DNA of 64,000 nucleotides from Ceratorhiza oryzae-sativae (GCA_030998015.1 JARWMV010000239.1:620001-684000); one strand, 5' to 3'; shown: positions 22,259 to 34,862, counted from the stretch's first letter. Notes: generated from the letters alone by a model not told the origin. Program-made: numbers and translations.

Positions 22259-25200
22259 TGACGCGGTACTTCCGCCCCTAGACTCGATGTTTTCCTGTTG
22301 CTGGCTATATCTTGTTTGCTGCTGCCCTGATTGTCATACAATGTCCTGAAATATCCACTTTCGACCAGGTTGGCGAGCTTTTGCTTAGTACACTTGACAG
22401 GCATAGAGATTTAGGGGTTCCGTATATACTGATAGGATGAGAATTAAAGGAGTAGGTAACATCAAGTACAGATAATAAGTGACCATTACATAGAGGAGAG
22501 TCACACGATTCGACTCCATCCCTGTGGGTTCTAATCACTCCGGTGGTCAGCACATGGTCATTGGTACGTCGTTTACTCACTTTATATAGTTCGTGAACCG
22601 GCTATGAAAAATGATACGTAACGTAAATGGAATATTTTGGCATGTCCCTCCTGAGCCACTCATCATTCTGGCAGCCTCCTACTTGCGTAGGCAGACGCAT
22701 GACATTCTCGCGCGAGCGAGGCGCTCGACGAGGCTTCTGTATCCCATAGGCTTGCCCGATGAACTCGCCTGGTCGTCGCGGATCACTTCAGCGCAGCCCG
22801 CCTTTCGACAGACGCATGATCTAGCGCTCGACCTTGGTCGTTCCATCGGGCTTCCGCTCGGCATCGACCGACCACCCAACCTCGTACACTAGGCACGGTG
22901 GACTCGACCTACCGGGCGCACAGAGGGCCTCCCAGCGCCGGTCGAGCTCGTGTCTGGTACGGTCTTGACGGAAGGATGGCGCACGATGTTTTGTCCAAGC
23001 CGAGTCGTCCGTCCACGCTGCCCATCGCGAAGGCAGTTGTGCCAAGACTGGGCATAACGCAGGAAGGGGCAAGCCAGGACGGGCGATCGGGTTATAGGCG
23101 AGCGGCGCATACGGAGAAGGCTAGAGCTTGTGAACATTCAGCAATGCGTGAGGTCTAAGAAGAGGGTCGACGTACTGGCTGGAAGGAGCTAGCCGCTTCC
23201 GTACAAGCCAGGACAGGTACAGTCAAGGTACGATAAAGTTGAAAGGAAATGAACTAGGAAACATTAATCGAAGGTTATAAGCAGATTAGAAACAAGCACA
23301 AAGAGATTCTTTTTGTTTGGTTCTCGATATCTTCTTTGATTAGGTTTGATTTTTCAAGTCGAGTTTGGATGGAGCTGAAAGTGGTATTTTAGTGAGCCGC
23401 CCGGTCTGCGTTAAGGATGTTGAATCGAGGTCATACCCAAGGTGTAAGTGTGTTGCTCGTCAGTGGCATAATTGGCTTCGATAAAATATGGGTTCCTGAG
23501 CAGGAAATGCACGTCGACTGGTGGACAGTAGTTATGGTCAATTAGACATGCAAGCTGATGCACGTGTACAACGACTCACAAAGAAGAAAGAAATTTCTGT
23601 CTGCCAGTAGTAGAAGGCGGGTGGGGGGGGGGGGACAGCGTCGATCTGGGCATCGAATTGAGTGCCCTGGCATAGTGCATTTATGTCAACCAAGTGTGTT
23701 GATGTCCGTGTGTACGGAGGGCTCACAGTTGGTCATAGATTAGACGGCGGCCAATAGCCATGAGCATACCAGCGCTCAAAGCGATTAACACGCCCAAGAA
23801 CGAGGGGCATGAGCATGGGGACCAGACTTGCCGTGATGATCAACCAATGATACGGGAAATCGGGTAGAGCTGCTTACGGTGGTGCAGTAGGCCAGGATGT
23901 CTAGTATACACTAGTGACTCCGTGCTCGAGCGCATCGCTCTATGAGGTGCGTTCGAGCCCAAGAGTCATCGCCGTGCGTGGCCCAGGACATACTCGCGAC
24001 CCGTGGCCAGCGAGCTTGCTTCCCTATGGGTGCACTGGCGACCACTGGGGGAATTCGGTGACCAGGCCCAAGGGCGACGTATGGTTAGCCTAGCCAACAG
24101 ACTAAAGCCGCGTCAGAAGGCGTCGAGCTCGCCTGCATCGTCCGGGTCAGTAGCTGGGGGCACGATATGGCTGGGACACTTACTGTGAGCGCATATATGA
24201 GAGTCACAGGTAGGCCGGGGCGGGGGAGTAATGCAGGAGCAGCAAGGGAGGAGGGAGAGGTGGTGGTTGAGATTACGCCTCCTGCCCAGACGGCCTTTTT
24301 TTATACCCTACTAGGACTGGCCCGTGCAGGCTTTGCAAAAAAAAGGGGGGGGCTGGATCTACACTTTTGGGATGTCGTCGGCCATTCAGCGTCCCCTGCG
24401 CAGCTCTTGGTTACGTCGATAGCCCCTGTTGGTCGAAGTATCTCCGCTTTTGGAGCGCAGGGCACTGGTGCACCGGTTCGTCAACTCTTGGGCCTCCCCC
24501 GAATAAGCGCATGTATATTTGTTCTACTTGTTCAGTGAACGATTCCTCCGTAGCGCTCGACCTCGGAATCCATAAATACCTATTTAATCATCTTTTCCCG
24601 ATCTTGAAATGTCCAAAAATAGTGATGCCACCGCGCATACATACCGTGTTGACGAGTACCAAGCCGGTTCTAAGTCGATGTTCACAAGCAGCCCGTCCCC
24701 GGGCATCAAAAAAGGCAAATCAACTCAAGTGTTGTGCCGTCGTCCTTGTTTCCACAGGTGCGTGGCTATAAAAATATCATTGATGCTTGACACATGAAGT
24801 CTGAACCCCCTTCAATCTTGATTCCTGGCGCATCGTGCTAATCACTTGCAGTATCTTGACATAATACAAAAATCATCAGTCTCTACTCGTGAACCCAGGT
24901 GCGTGTCTCGACTGTGACGCGGAGTCTCGCTGCTCCAAATGCAGATCCGTAGTCTTCCTTTACTCTTGATGACTTCATCGACGAACAGACGTCGATCATA
25001 GGCTATATGCACTGTCGGCTCCGCTGTTCCTTGGCGCTTTGCCTCGGTGAAAAGACACGTCGATGGTTGCGCATGCATCCTGAAATCCACCGCTAGGGAC
25101 CAGTCATTGGCCGCTCCCATTGTCTCTGTGTGGCCAGGTGAGGCCCCTATGCACAATATGCCAAGTTCTGCACTTGTGGCCAAGGCCAATGCATCCGCAC

Positions 25201-25276
25201 AGGGGGCGGAAACTGTAATGCCAGCCGACCGCCCCGTTTTCCGACCGACCTTGTCCTGTGCACGGACCAACTGAGC
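22259..25276. other. Gene-poor 3 kb interval
   Basis: No supported gene. It contains a GC-rich stretch (22680-23130) with short open frames on both strands and a repeated 11-mer (cagacgcatga at about 22691 and 22811). A poly-G tract lies at 23623-23634 and an A8/G8 junction near 24338. Frames at 24167-24771 and 24842-25270 overlap on both strands and show no domain. Confidence 0.45.
23623..23634 (+). repeat. Poly-G tract (about 12 G)
   Basis: An uninterrupted G run inside the gene-poor interval. The length may be unreliable given homopolymer problems elsewhere. Confidence 0.7.
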
Positions 25277-25697
25277 AAGGTATATAGGAGCGCCCCCTGA
25301 GCAAGGCGCTCTTCAACCCAACCACAACTCCCCCCTCCCCCCATCTAGCACCGTCGATATGGCTCTTATCACCACCTCAACCGTCGTACTCTCTGCTCTC
25401 TGCTACGGGCATAGAGTAAGTCAATACATATCCACTTTGACTCTATCTGACACCAGCCCCTTTTCAGAAATTTGCATCGCGTGTGCTTTGCCACACGAGC
25501 CCCAGAATTAAGCCACCCTCGGCTCACCGTAAGTTTTAGTTTGTTCCCAGCCACCTCATGGTATTATTCATACTCTCGCTCAGAAATCCCCGCCTGCCCG
25601 CCGTAGGGCGTGTACTATAGAAATGTACGTCAACCCCTGGGAGTATCCTGTGGGGGCTAATAGTACATGCAGTTATACTCGTACTCCACCTCCTTGA
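25277..25697 (+). CDS. Candidate small spliced gene with TATA box
   Basis: TATATA near 25278-25284 is followed 75-80 bases later by an ATG at 25359 opening MALITTSTVVLSALCYGHR, a weak signal-peptide-like start. Good introns (GTAAGT...TTTTCAG and GTAAGT...GCTCAG) join KFASRVLCHTSPRIKPPSAH, then a third possible intron leads to a stop at 25695-25697, about 55 residues. I recognise no family. Support is only the TATA box and clean splice sites; it could be non-coding. The span given includes the TATA box. Confidence 0.35.
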
Positions 25698-26371
25698 TCA
25701 CTTCATTACCTGGACACACCCAACCACTTGGATCCCCCCTAGACTGCCCTGCTGTTGGTCAAGCACTCGGATTGGGACATTAAACTCCTCGGCGCGGCAC
25801 TCGGGTCGACCCCGACACGTCGACCAGGAGCATATCCTGGGGCCAGTGCTCGCCAAATACAATTTTCGACGACTTGGATTGGGACGAGTCCTGGACCTCG
25901 GGGCTGAGCACACCTATGTGGATGAGCTCAAGCATGGGACCAAATGGAACGTCCTGGGGCCAGTCGCTTACGACCTGGGCTTGAACATGGAGTTCGAGCC
26001 GGAATGATGCACCTCACATGAATGTAAGTTGACTGCCACGACCTGTAAGGGAGGTGTTCACCTGGGCTCTAGCTGCTATCCAGACGTGTGCCCCGTACCT
26101 GCATATTCCAAACCGCCATTATCTTCATAATGTCTCTATTGTCTTATTGTTTATTTCTCGTTGCGTGATGGAGTCAGTGCCAAGGCTCCGCTAATGATAT
26201 TCGTTTAACTCTGTTTGATATGTCAAGATGTGGCTACGCATTGCTGCTTGATAAGCGCAAAAGTAAGCGAAGATCATTTGTTACAAATCAAGCGTCGGCT
26301 CCCCCACCATATAAGACTCGTCTGACTCCACATTGCTCGCCACCTTCCCACCATTTAGTCCTACTCTCGCA
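25698..26371. other. Interval before REI1-like gene
   Basis: An open stretch at about 25820-26007 has two frames without stops for ~60 codons, repeats the 14-mer atcctggggccagt-like element twice, and shows no family signature. The remainder is the presumed REI1 promoter. Confidence 0.4.
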
Positions 26372-27952
26372 ATGTCGTCCGAAATACCTATGCTTCCTGG
26401 GACTGAGCAGGCCATGTATACTTGCCTGTCTTGCTCAATCGCTTTCTTCTCTGCCGAGGACCAGAGGGTGCACTACAAGAGCGATCACCACAGATACAAC
26501 ATGAAGGTGTGCGCTGGCCAAGTAGAGAATGGTCAATTTGGCTAAGACCGTCTCCAGCGCCGAGTGGCCAATCTGCCGCCGGTCAGTGCGCAGGCGTTTG
26601 ACCAGAAAGTTTTGGAACGTCGAGCCGAGACTGCTATTATGGCTGCCCCAAAGGGTGCAACATGCCAGACCTGCAAGTCAGTACCGTATGGACTTACCAC
26701 TGTATTTGCAGTGCTCACTCTTCTTTAGCAAAACATTTGCGACAGAGGGTTCATATCAATCTCATATTGCGTCCCGCAGACACAAGGAGAACGAACTGAA
26801 AGCGGCCGGCAAACCTGCTGAGCCCCAGCCCCCAGCAGAAGACGCCCCAAAGCCGAGCCAACCCGCTGACGAGCCAACCCAACCAGACACGGAGGAGCCC
26901 AAAGACGAACCTCGGATCTCGCTCGCCATCTCGGAAGATGCAACCGAGGAAGAGATCAACGCAACCATCGACGCCAAAATCGCCGCTGCCCGATCCAAAC
27001 TCTCGCCCAACTCGTGCTTGTTCTGTCCTCATACGGCCGAATCGATCTCGACCAATCTTGAGCACATGTCGTCTGCCCATTCGTTTTATATTCCTGATGC
27101 AGAGTATTTGGTGGATTTGCCTGGGCTCGTCGGCTATTTGGGCGAAAAGATTGCCGTCGGAAACGTTTGCATCGCTTGCCCTTCACGCGAGTTTAGGACG
27201 ATGGACGCAGTCAGGAAGCATATGATTGACAAAGGCCACTGTCGAATCGGTTACGATACGGAATCACAACGGCTCGAGATTTCAGACTATTATGACTTTT
27301 CCTCGAGTTATCCCGATGCAGAGGCCAGGAGAAAACGCAAGGAGGAGCGTGCAGACAGACGAGCGGAACGAGCGGCACAAAAAGAGGCGGCTCGGCAAGA
27401 CGCTGAGTGGGAGGATGTCGAAGACATTGAAGAAGGTGAAGAGGCAGACGAAATTGTCGACGAATCTCCATCCGAATCAGACGGTGACTCCGAATCGACG
27501 GTTGACGACAACGGTCTCTTTTATGGCGATACACCGTACGAACTCGTCTTGCCCTCGGGTGCAAGAATCGGACATCGTAGCATGCGCCGATATTACGCCC
27601 AAGCACCCTCGCGTGCAGTCGTCGCGGCACGGCCAGGTACGGCCGATGACGAAAACTCGGGTGCGGCTCTCGTCCGGCGTCTCATTGCGGACAAAAACTC
27701 GGCATTGGTTCCGACCAAGGGCGGGTTTGGGGCGTTTGGATCTGGAACTGAGGTCGTCAAGGCTCGCAACCGGGGAGAGGCCCGTGAAGCAGGTCGGCAT
27801 ATTCGCGAGTTCCGGGATCAAACGAGGCGAGAACAGTTCAAGACCAAGGTTGGATTTGTGCATAATAATCAGAAACATTTCCGGGACCCGTTGCTTCAGG
27901 TGTGTCCAGTTATTATACTGCTGATCGCCATACTAATCATATACCCCAGTGA
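26372..27952 (+). CDS. REI1: REI1-like C2H2 zinc-finger ribosome biogenesis factor
   Basis: Start MSSEIPMLPGTEQAMYTCLS. Exons are 26372-26506, 26558-26676 and 26729-27899, plus a final exon holding only the stop codon (TGA 27950-27952). The first C2H2 finger is YTCLSCSIAFFSAEDQRVHY, followed by HHRYNMKRRVANLPPVSAQAF and a second finger CQTCNKTF...HIASRRH. Two further fingers (CLFCPH...HMSSAH and CIACPSREF...HMIDKGH) follow a Pro/Glu/Asp-rich linker. An acidic region (27400-27520) precedes the conserved tail LPSGARIGHRSMRRYYAQ...NNQKHFRDPLLQ. Rei1/Reh1 (human ZNF622) act in late cytoplasmic maturation of the 60S subunit. Confidence 0.93.
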
Positions 27953-28272
27953 TTTGAATACAATGAAGCTATGGCAAGCACATATGATTAACCTAGATGA
28001 TCAGCACGCAACACCGATTGAAACCTGAACCATGCATGCTACTAGAATACTGTATAATTGAAACCGGTTTACAGCGAAAAAAGAACTTTATACGTGAACC
28101 CGCACGAGTTCAAATGCAAAACGAGTGCGGAGAATGTAAACGAGTGAATGGGTTTCGGAAAAGACACCAGGCGTCCAAGAAAATAACAAATAGCAGGAAA
28201 GATAAATGAACAAAGCAAAGCTGTGGAAGAGCAGAACCAGTATGGGTATGGAAAACATGGGAATTAAAACCG

Positions 28273-31200
28273 CTAATAGAGATATGAAGCTGGCACGACA
28301 CCCTCGTGGCCTGTCGTTTCGTCTCGGACAAACCACCACCTAAACAAAAGTCAACATCCCGCAGAGACGACAAGACATTTCCACTTACGCAGAATCCCTG
28401 TCGTCAAGGACAGTGACCTGGGTACCCTCGCTCAACTGCAACTCGCCATCTCCAGATGGCATGAATGAGTCTAACCAGCAGCGTGAGTACCTTTGTATGG
28501 TTGAACGGAAATGTAAAAAACGTACATCGTGCCCGAGCTACCCTCCCTTCGCCATCCGGATCATTGTACGCCTCGCCGGTGCCCATCCCATCATCGTCCT
28601 CCCCAGCGTGTGTACCATCAGTGGGGTCAGGGGAAGTGGCCTTTTCGGCTCCAGCAAAGACTGCGCCACCGAGGATCGTGTTGCGGGTCGCAGCATTAAT
28701 ATGTTCGAGTAGAGACGACGGGCGGTGATGCAGACTATCATCATCTGCGTCTTGATCGACGTATTCTTCTTGGGGCTGGTCGTCCGACGAGAGAAGATTG
28801 CCCAGAGCACACCAATGAGAAGGAGCAAGAATACGATACCAGCCGAGATAGCGATAGAAATAAGAATAACGACTCCACGAGGAAGGAATTCTGGAAACAA
28901 CTCTGTTAGCTATACTAACCACCGCGTTAACCGAAATACTTACTCCTGATATCGAAACTAAAGCTCGAGACGGAATAGAACAGCCCGCTCACAAACCCGG
29001 GAGACCCGCTTGACGAAGAAGTCGAGATGTATGGGTATACAGTTGAGCCATCAAACAACGCGGTCGAGACCGTGCCAAACGAATCAGACGCCAGTGAACC
29101 AGACATGAAGAGCGCCCTGTTGTTCTCAAGGACGGGGTTGGCATCGTGTGGATCGGACAGAGGAACCATCGCAAGCTGAGTCACTTCAGTGGAACTAGAG
29201 AGCGAGGTGCCTGGGTGCTCATATTAGCACTGGCAAAGGCCAACATAGAAAATTACACTTACTGAGGGCCGACCACTGGATTCCGTTCCAATGGGTCAAA
29301 AAGGGTGCTGAACCATCACTTGACCGACCGGCTGCGAAAATGCTGCTCGAGTTCAGATTGTCCACGATGACGGCGGTCACAGGACCAGGAACGCTAGAGG
29401 CGCCACCCACGGCAGCCCAAGTTGAGTTATCAAAGCTATACTGCGCAACATTGGCTGGTGTGCCGTCGGGGAGAGAAAGTGCGCCGCCGACGATGAGCAG
29501 CTCCGAGTTGCTCTACCAAATAAACCCCCGTGAGTTCAAAAATTATTGTAAACGCGCAATCTAAACTCACCCCAGCGTACGCGACAGAGCTAACGTCACC
29601 GCGAATCCCAGTCCCCAGAGCGCTCCATTGCTTGTTCTGTACACTCCAGGCACACACGCCCTGACACGCCATCTGCCCAGCAGCTGCGAACGAACCGGCA
29701 ACAATAACCGTATCATCATTCGATGGGCGGCTCGTGATAGACCGTACGACGACCGTCGAACCAGATGCAGCTAATACACTTGGTCAGTTCGGAAACAAAA
29801 CAAAAAAGAAACCTTGGGGCTTACCATTAAGTCCTATACTGTCATTGCTTTCCCAGCCACCATTCTTTAGGCCATACGTAGCGAGTCCGCTTCCTTTTCC
29901 GCCCTCCACGGTGAACTCTCCACCAACAAATAGCTCGTCTCCGCGTACAAGTAGCGTTCTCACAACACCTTGCACCTGCGCACCCTGAGTTCCAGTGACA
30001 GTGTCCTTGTCGGCATTGTAAAACGCGACGCCACGATTAGCACCTCCGTTAAAGGTAAAGTTCCCGCCGAGAATACTAATCTGGTCTGACGAGTTAGTCC
30101 AGAACGCGCCTGCCAAAACAGCTGGAGCGATCGCGGCGGGTGGAGTGGGCAGGGTGGAGCTGGACTGTTGACGCGGAGCAAGTTCGTTCACCGACACGCG
30201 AGAGAACCAGCCGTGCCGCTTGACCCTAGACGAAGCCGTCGAACTAGCTGTAGGAACAGTAGACGAAGTTGCGGTAACGGTCGGAGCAGAAGACGCAACG
30301 GACGAAGTCGGCGTATCGAGTAATACACCCAACGGCTTCACATCCGGGCCGTTCTCCAAAGTGGCCCAGCCTTCGGCACCGAACTTCCGCAAAGCTGTAA
30401 ACTGCCCACCCATGACCGCACCGTTGTCACCCGAAAGGGTCGAGTTAGCTAGGAAACCAACACCCCCTGCGATAAACCCGCCCGACGCGACCCACGCTCC
30501 TTGTTTCAAATCCCAACGAGCCAGCCCAAAGTTCCCGCCAACAAGCAGATGATGATCGCTGACCTGTAGGCTCGTTACAGGGCCACTGAGTCCAGCGCCA
30601 AGCGCACCCCACGAGTTTGAATCAACATTGTATTGAGCAATGTATTGTAGACCCGAAGCCCCGCCCGACTGAGTGTTCGTGAAAGAACCACCGGCAAATA
30701 GGGCGTTGCCATAAACAGCGAGCGCCGTAACAGCTCCGTTCAGCCCTTGGCCGGCGAGCGAAGACACGGTACCGGTATTATCAACCGAGACGATATTCGC
30801 GGCGCTCGAACTAGTCGTAAACTGGCCGCCTGCAAACAACCGGCTAGACGAGTATGACGCGACGGCTCGTACAGAGGCGTTTGCATTGGGGATCGCAAAC
30901 GCAAGCGTGTCGAACGCAGTTTGAGTTCCGTTGGGGAGAACGCCGGTGGCGTTGACCGAGTTTCCATTCAGCTGCCATTCGAAGAACCCAAAGCCATTCC
31001 TCGCATTTCCGATCCCGGTGCCGTTGATACCAGTGCTGTTCCCGCCGATACTCTTGAGCACAAATTGAACGCGATCTGCAACGAGGTGGTACTGTCCGCC
31101 CTGCCCGGTCCCAGCTGGTTGGTCAGCAAGTTGAAGAGACACCATGGTGCGGAAGTCAGGGGTGCTGGGAACTATTGGGCCGCTATAGATGAGTTGATCC

Positions 31201-32772
31201 GTGTCGTCAGCAACTTGCTCGGAGACGGTTGCAACATGAGGAGCGATGCCATTGCCAGGATTGACAGTGACCTTGACCGAAGTGCGTGCACCACAGTCTT
31301 GGAGGTTCGTACATCCAGGGACGGTCAAGAACACATCGTAGTCACCCGAAGCAGAGACATAGGCATTCCAGGTCAGGCTCGGGGAATTAGCGGATGACGT
31401 GCCTACAGGGACAGTAGCAACGAGTACATTTTGGGTTGTGCCTGGGATGCTCGTGGTCGTTTGGGCATTTGTCCAGGTCCCCGAGGTTGAAACGGTCGAT
31501 GCGCCAGGAGCAAAACAAGACTGTGCGTTCTGGTTTTCGACCGCATTGGCAAACGCACCAATGGACAGAAGTTGGAGGATGTGCAACCCGGGACCGTCAC
31601 CTGACCACGCAGTGAGGCGGAGCTGGAACCCAGTAATCTGCTGGGATGCGGGAAACAGGAAATCCTGATAAAGAGCGTGGACGAAGGAGCGAGAGGACAC
31701 GAGTCTGTGCATGTTTGGATCTGGTTTGTTGTCGGGTCGTTGTAGCTGAGGGTGACGACTTTGTTGTCGGGGATAGTGGTAAGGCTAGCGGAACATGAGC
31801 GAGGGTACGAATACAACGCATAAAATACTTACGTGAATTGTGTTGTCGAGCGACCCCTAGCAGCGGTGTTGCCGAGACGAATACCGCTGGCCGTGATAAA
31901 CCTGAACGGACGCACAGTGATGGATGCGGTCGCACCATCCACCCCAAGCCAAGTATTGCCAGGGCCGTCGGGCCAGCTGGGCAGAGGACTTTCATGATGT
32001 TATTGAAATCCGAACTTGACGACGCGGGCTGGGCGGTAATTTCGGTGCCAGACAACGGAATAGGCACAAGCGAGGACGAGAAAGGTGTCGCCCCCGTACT
32101 AAACGGAACGTTGGGGTTATTGGTCGAATTGAGTGTGGTATTTGAAGCGAACGAGGTAGCGAATGAGCCCGAAAAATAAAGGGATCCACCGTCGTTGCTG
32201 CGGGAGATACTGAGAACTTGGCCAGAAAGCCCGTCGAACGGCGGTGGTGACCAAGAGCTGTCGCTGGGCTTGTACACCGCGACGGCACCGCCAAACTCGA
32301 CAGAGCCCGCGGCCAGCGTTGGCTTCTTGAAGCTTCCGCCTACCCAGACAACATTTGATTTGGAATCACAGTAGAGAGCATCAACCTCCCCGTCTAACCC
32401 AGCACCCGATGCTCCCAATGCAGAGAACGTGCGGGACGACGAGTCGTACGCGGCAATGTTCTTCGCCGACGTCCCAGATATGGAGTCAAAAACGCCGCCG
32501 ACAAACAGCGTGTTGCCCAGGGTGCAAGCAGCGAGCAAGCGGCCGCCTGCACTCGTGGCCCCAAGGATGTTGAGCGCCCCGTCGCCATCGCGCGAGACGA
32601 GTGTGGCGGCCGACGAGTCGAGCGAGGGAGCAGAGGCGTTGTAGAGGTCGAGGCCGGCAAACGCGCCGGCAATGCCGACGGTGCCCATTCGGGAAAAATC
32701 GACTTTTGGGACATTCTGTGCGGCGGAGAGGGCAGCGCTGAGGACGACGGACAGAAGAGGGTGGTGACGCAT
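28273..32772 (-). CDS. RAX2: Rax2-like cortical polarity protein with C-terminal SH3 domain
   Basis: The start MRHHPLLSVVLSAALSAA (Met 32772) is a signal peptide. A long extracellular region follows, with repeated kelch/beta-propeller-like units such as GNTLFVGGVFDSISGTSAKN, LFAGGQFTTSS, LFAGGSFTN, LLVGGNFGLARWD, ILGGNFTFNGG and ELFVGGEFT. A single transmembrane helix, VVILISIAISAGIVFLLLL, lies near 28810-28870. The cytoplasmic part has RPSSLLEHINAATRNTILGG, a Rax2 hallmark. After an intron (donor GTACGT near 28528), the last exons encode an SH3 domain: ARYSFMPSGDGELQLSEGTQ, VTVLDDRDSAWWFVRDETTG and HEGVVPASYLY, stop at 28273-28275. A one-base loss at the C pair 28784-28785 breaks the frame just after the membrane segment. 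Rax2 marks polarity sites with Rax1 in yeasts. Confidence 0.9.
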
Positions 32773-32959
32773 CGGTCGCGAGTGTCTGCGCGCCGACGCC
32801 ATGGCACAAGGCGGTCGAGGGAGGGAGAGATCAAAGCCAACTCGCCTCTTCCACCCGAAACACGACCAAACGGGCCCTGCCTCGTGTTGCCAATTCCAGA
32901 CCACAAATCCGGATTTTATTATTTTGGATATCCTGCCTCTCCAAGATCACACAGAAACA

Positions 32960-32986
32960 GTTGTCCTCTTCGGAGTGACATATACA

Positions 32987-33017
<31 letters not shown>

Positions 33018-33090
33018 GGCCCCTGCACAAGGATGACACGCTAGTTCAGAGTGGACGGTCTACGGACCGCAATATTTATTTTACTTTTTG
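32960..33090 (+). ncRNA. U6 spliceosomal RNA
   Basis: Contains the near-invariant U6 core: ACATATACAAAAATTGGAAC, then ACGATACAGAGAAGATTAGC (ACAGAGA box and AGC triad) and ATGGCCCCTGC, CAAGGATGACACG. A 5' stem-loop (gttgtcctcttcggagtgac) precedes it. The 3' part differs from the usual TTCGTGAAGCGTTCC and instead forms a hairpin, CGGTC-TACG-GACCG, before T-rich termination. An upstream TATA-like ttattatttt lies near 32920, consistent with RNA polymerase III. The exact 3' end is uncertain. Confidence 0.85.
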
Positions 33091-33481
33091 ACTGCAGTCG
33101 CAAGCTACCGGAAGGCTCATTCTCCTTCCTATATACCTGTAACTTTCAATATGTAGCACATGCTTTTTATGGTTTTTGGTGCAGAAAGGCGCAAAAAAGA
33201 AAACGAAAGCAGAACATGGGTCCCCGATACGTCTGAATCGAATGCTTCAATGCCGGCCCATTTCCTGGCGCCTACTCCATGCCCCGCCTCTGCTTGTGCC
33301 CCGTGGATTCCTATAGAGTCGCAGATGTCGTTTCATGAAAAGATACTATTGGTTTAGAACGAGGAGGGTCTACAGATTGAGTGCAAATCCCAACCCAATA
33401 CATCAAGCACATTCCCCATCTGAGCAAAGCCCTGAGCAACACACTCTGCTTAAGCTGCAAGGCTTCGGCAAATTGGAAAAT
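33091..33481. other. Intergenic, no supported gene
   Basis: 3' flank of U6 with T-rich stretches and short open frames without signatures. It may include the 3' end of the small gene on the minus strand. Confidence 0.4.
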
Positions 33482-33634
33482 TCAGCTCCCAGTATACAGG
33501 CAGGCGAAGAATCTTACCCCTTGAGCTAGGCACCGAGGAGCTAACTTGTCATCCCACTCGAGAGCGGCCGGTGCCGCCAGCAACCCTGGAACGACGACTA
33601 CCGTGTATGCAAGGATAGCGAAAATGTTTCTCAT
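33482..33634 (-). CDS. Candidate small secreted protein (5' part clear, 3' part unresolved)
   Basis: Met near 33634 opens MRNIFAILAYTVVVVPGLLA followed by APAALEWDDKLAPRCLAQG. This is a convincing signal peptide and predicted cleavage site, preceded by a TATA-like TATATC on the minus strand near 33695. A donor GTAAGA follows CLAQG at about 33519, so the protein probably continues in a downstream exon that I could not place with confidence. It could be an effector-like or antimicrobial-like small secreted protein, but no family is recognised. Confidence 0.4.
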   Translation of the reverse strand: MRNIFAILAYTVVVVPGLLAAPAALEWDDKLAPRCLAQGVRFFACLYTGS

Positions 33635-33760
33635 TGGTAGGAGAGAATTGAATAAGAGTCGGGGGTGATCCAAGTCCCCCAGAATGAGGAAAAGATATAC
33701 CCAGACGACGGGACGAGTTCGGAAAATGCTGTCACTCGTTATCGTTTGCTTCTTATTCAT

Positions 33761-34862
33761 AAGCTTGTATCTGGGATGCGATGCTTAGCCATAGTGCTAG
33801 TTTGAGGAGTGTTCGCGGGATACGACGGCTCGATAAGCATTTCATCCTAGGCCCTCTCGTCGCATGACCTTCTTGGTTCACAGATGCCTAATTCAAGTGG
33901 TAGTCAAGCCATGGTCAATGACTGGTGACCACGATTATGAGATGGCCCTCGTTTACATGAATAGGTATGGCGAACCTTGGCTGTTCTAAATACAGATGGG
34001 CTCTGTGGCATATTCTGCCGTCATGTGCACAATATTCGTAGCTGGTGTGTTCGCTACCTTCGCCAGTTTTCATGGTAGAATCCACAGCGAGGGTAATGAG
34101 GGCAATGGACATAGTGCTCGGTACAACCATCTAGTTTAGTTGAATCGGGACTATCATGCACATAAAAAAAGGTACAATATCCTAGTAGCGTACTTCTTTC
34201 ACTAATGAGCAGTCACACAGGCGATTTGGCGCATTTAGAGACCATCCACAAGCAAGAACGCCAGTTCAGATCCTGCAGCGCGATAGGCATACAATCAGTT
34301 TCAAACCCAAGCATAAAGAAAAGAACCACAAACTATCTCTTCATAGAGTGAGGTAGAGTAGCTGGGCAGTGTTGAATATCCGGGAACTCGAGATTGGCTA
34401 TATGCGCCTTTCAAAAGACGAGTCAGTGCAACGCACACGTTTCGTTGATTGTGAAATCATTTAATTGGTTTCAGTAGCTGTAGTTTGGCTCTCAGTGATT
34501 AATTTTACGAGCGCTCACAAAGGCTCTCGACCGGCACCACAAAGCGAGCACAACGTGCTGGCAATAAGAGGGGGAATGCCGACCACAGCAGGAACAGCGG
34601 CGCGAGGTTGGACAGGAGAGAGAGTTGTCGCCGAGATAGTTCGCTCCGTGAGCCCCAAGCTCAGAAATTAATAGTGAATACACCACAACGTGTATATATG
34701 TAGAACGGCCTCCAACAGATCTTAACCCCATCTTGACAATACACAAGCATTCAAGCGCTTGAACGAATAGAAACAACATCGAATTGATTCACTGAAACAT
34801 GTACATCGCTGAGCCCAGAGTAAAAAAAATATTTTATCCCCAAGCTGGGCGGTTTTGATCGT
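33761..34862. other. Intergenic, no supported gene
   Basis: About 1.1 kb upstream of the small secreted-protein candidate and 3' of fungalysin 1. Open frames at 33915-34130 (minus) and 34465-34671 (plus) have no domain support. Confidence 0.45.

Noticed and set aside
22611..23158. GC-rich open frames on both strands as a gene
   Set aside because: Frames overlap in both directions, have no domain, signal peptide or convincing splice pattern.
30921..31668. Plus-strand open frames inside the Rax2 gene
   Set aside because: They oppose well-supported Rax2 propeller exons and show no family features.
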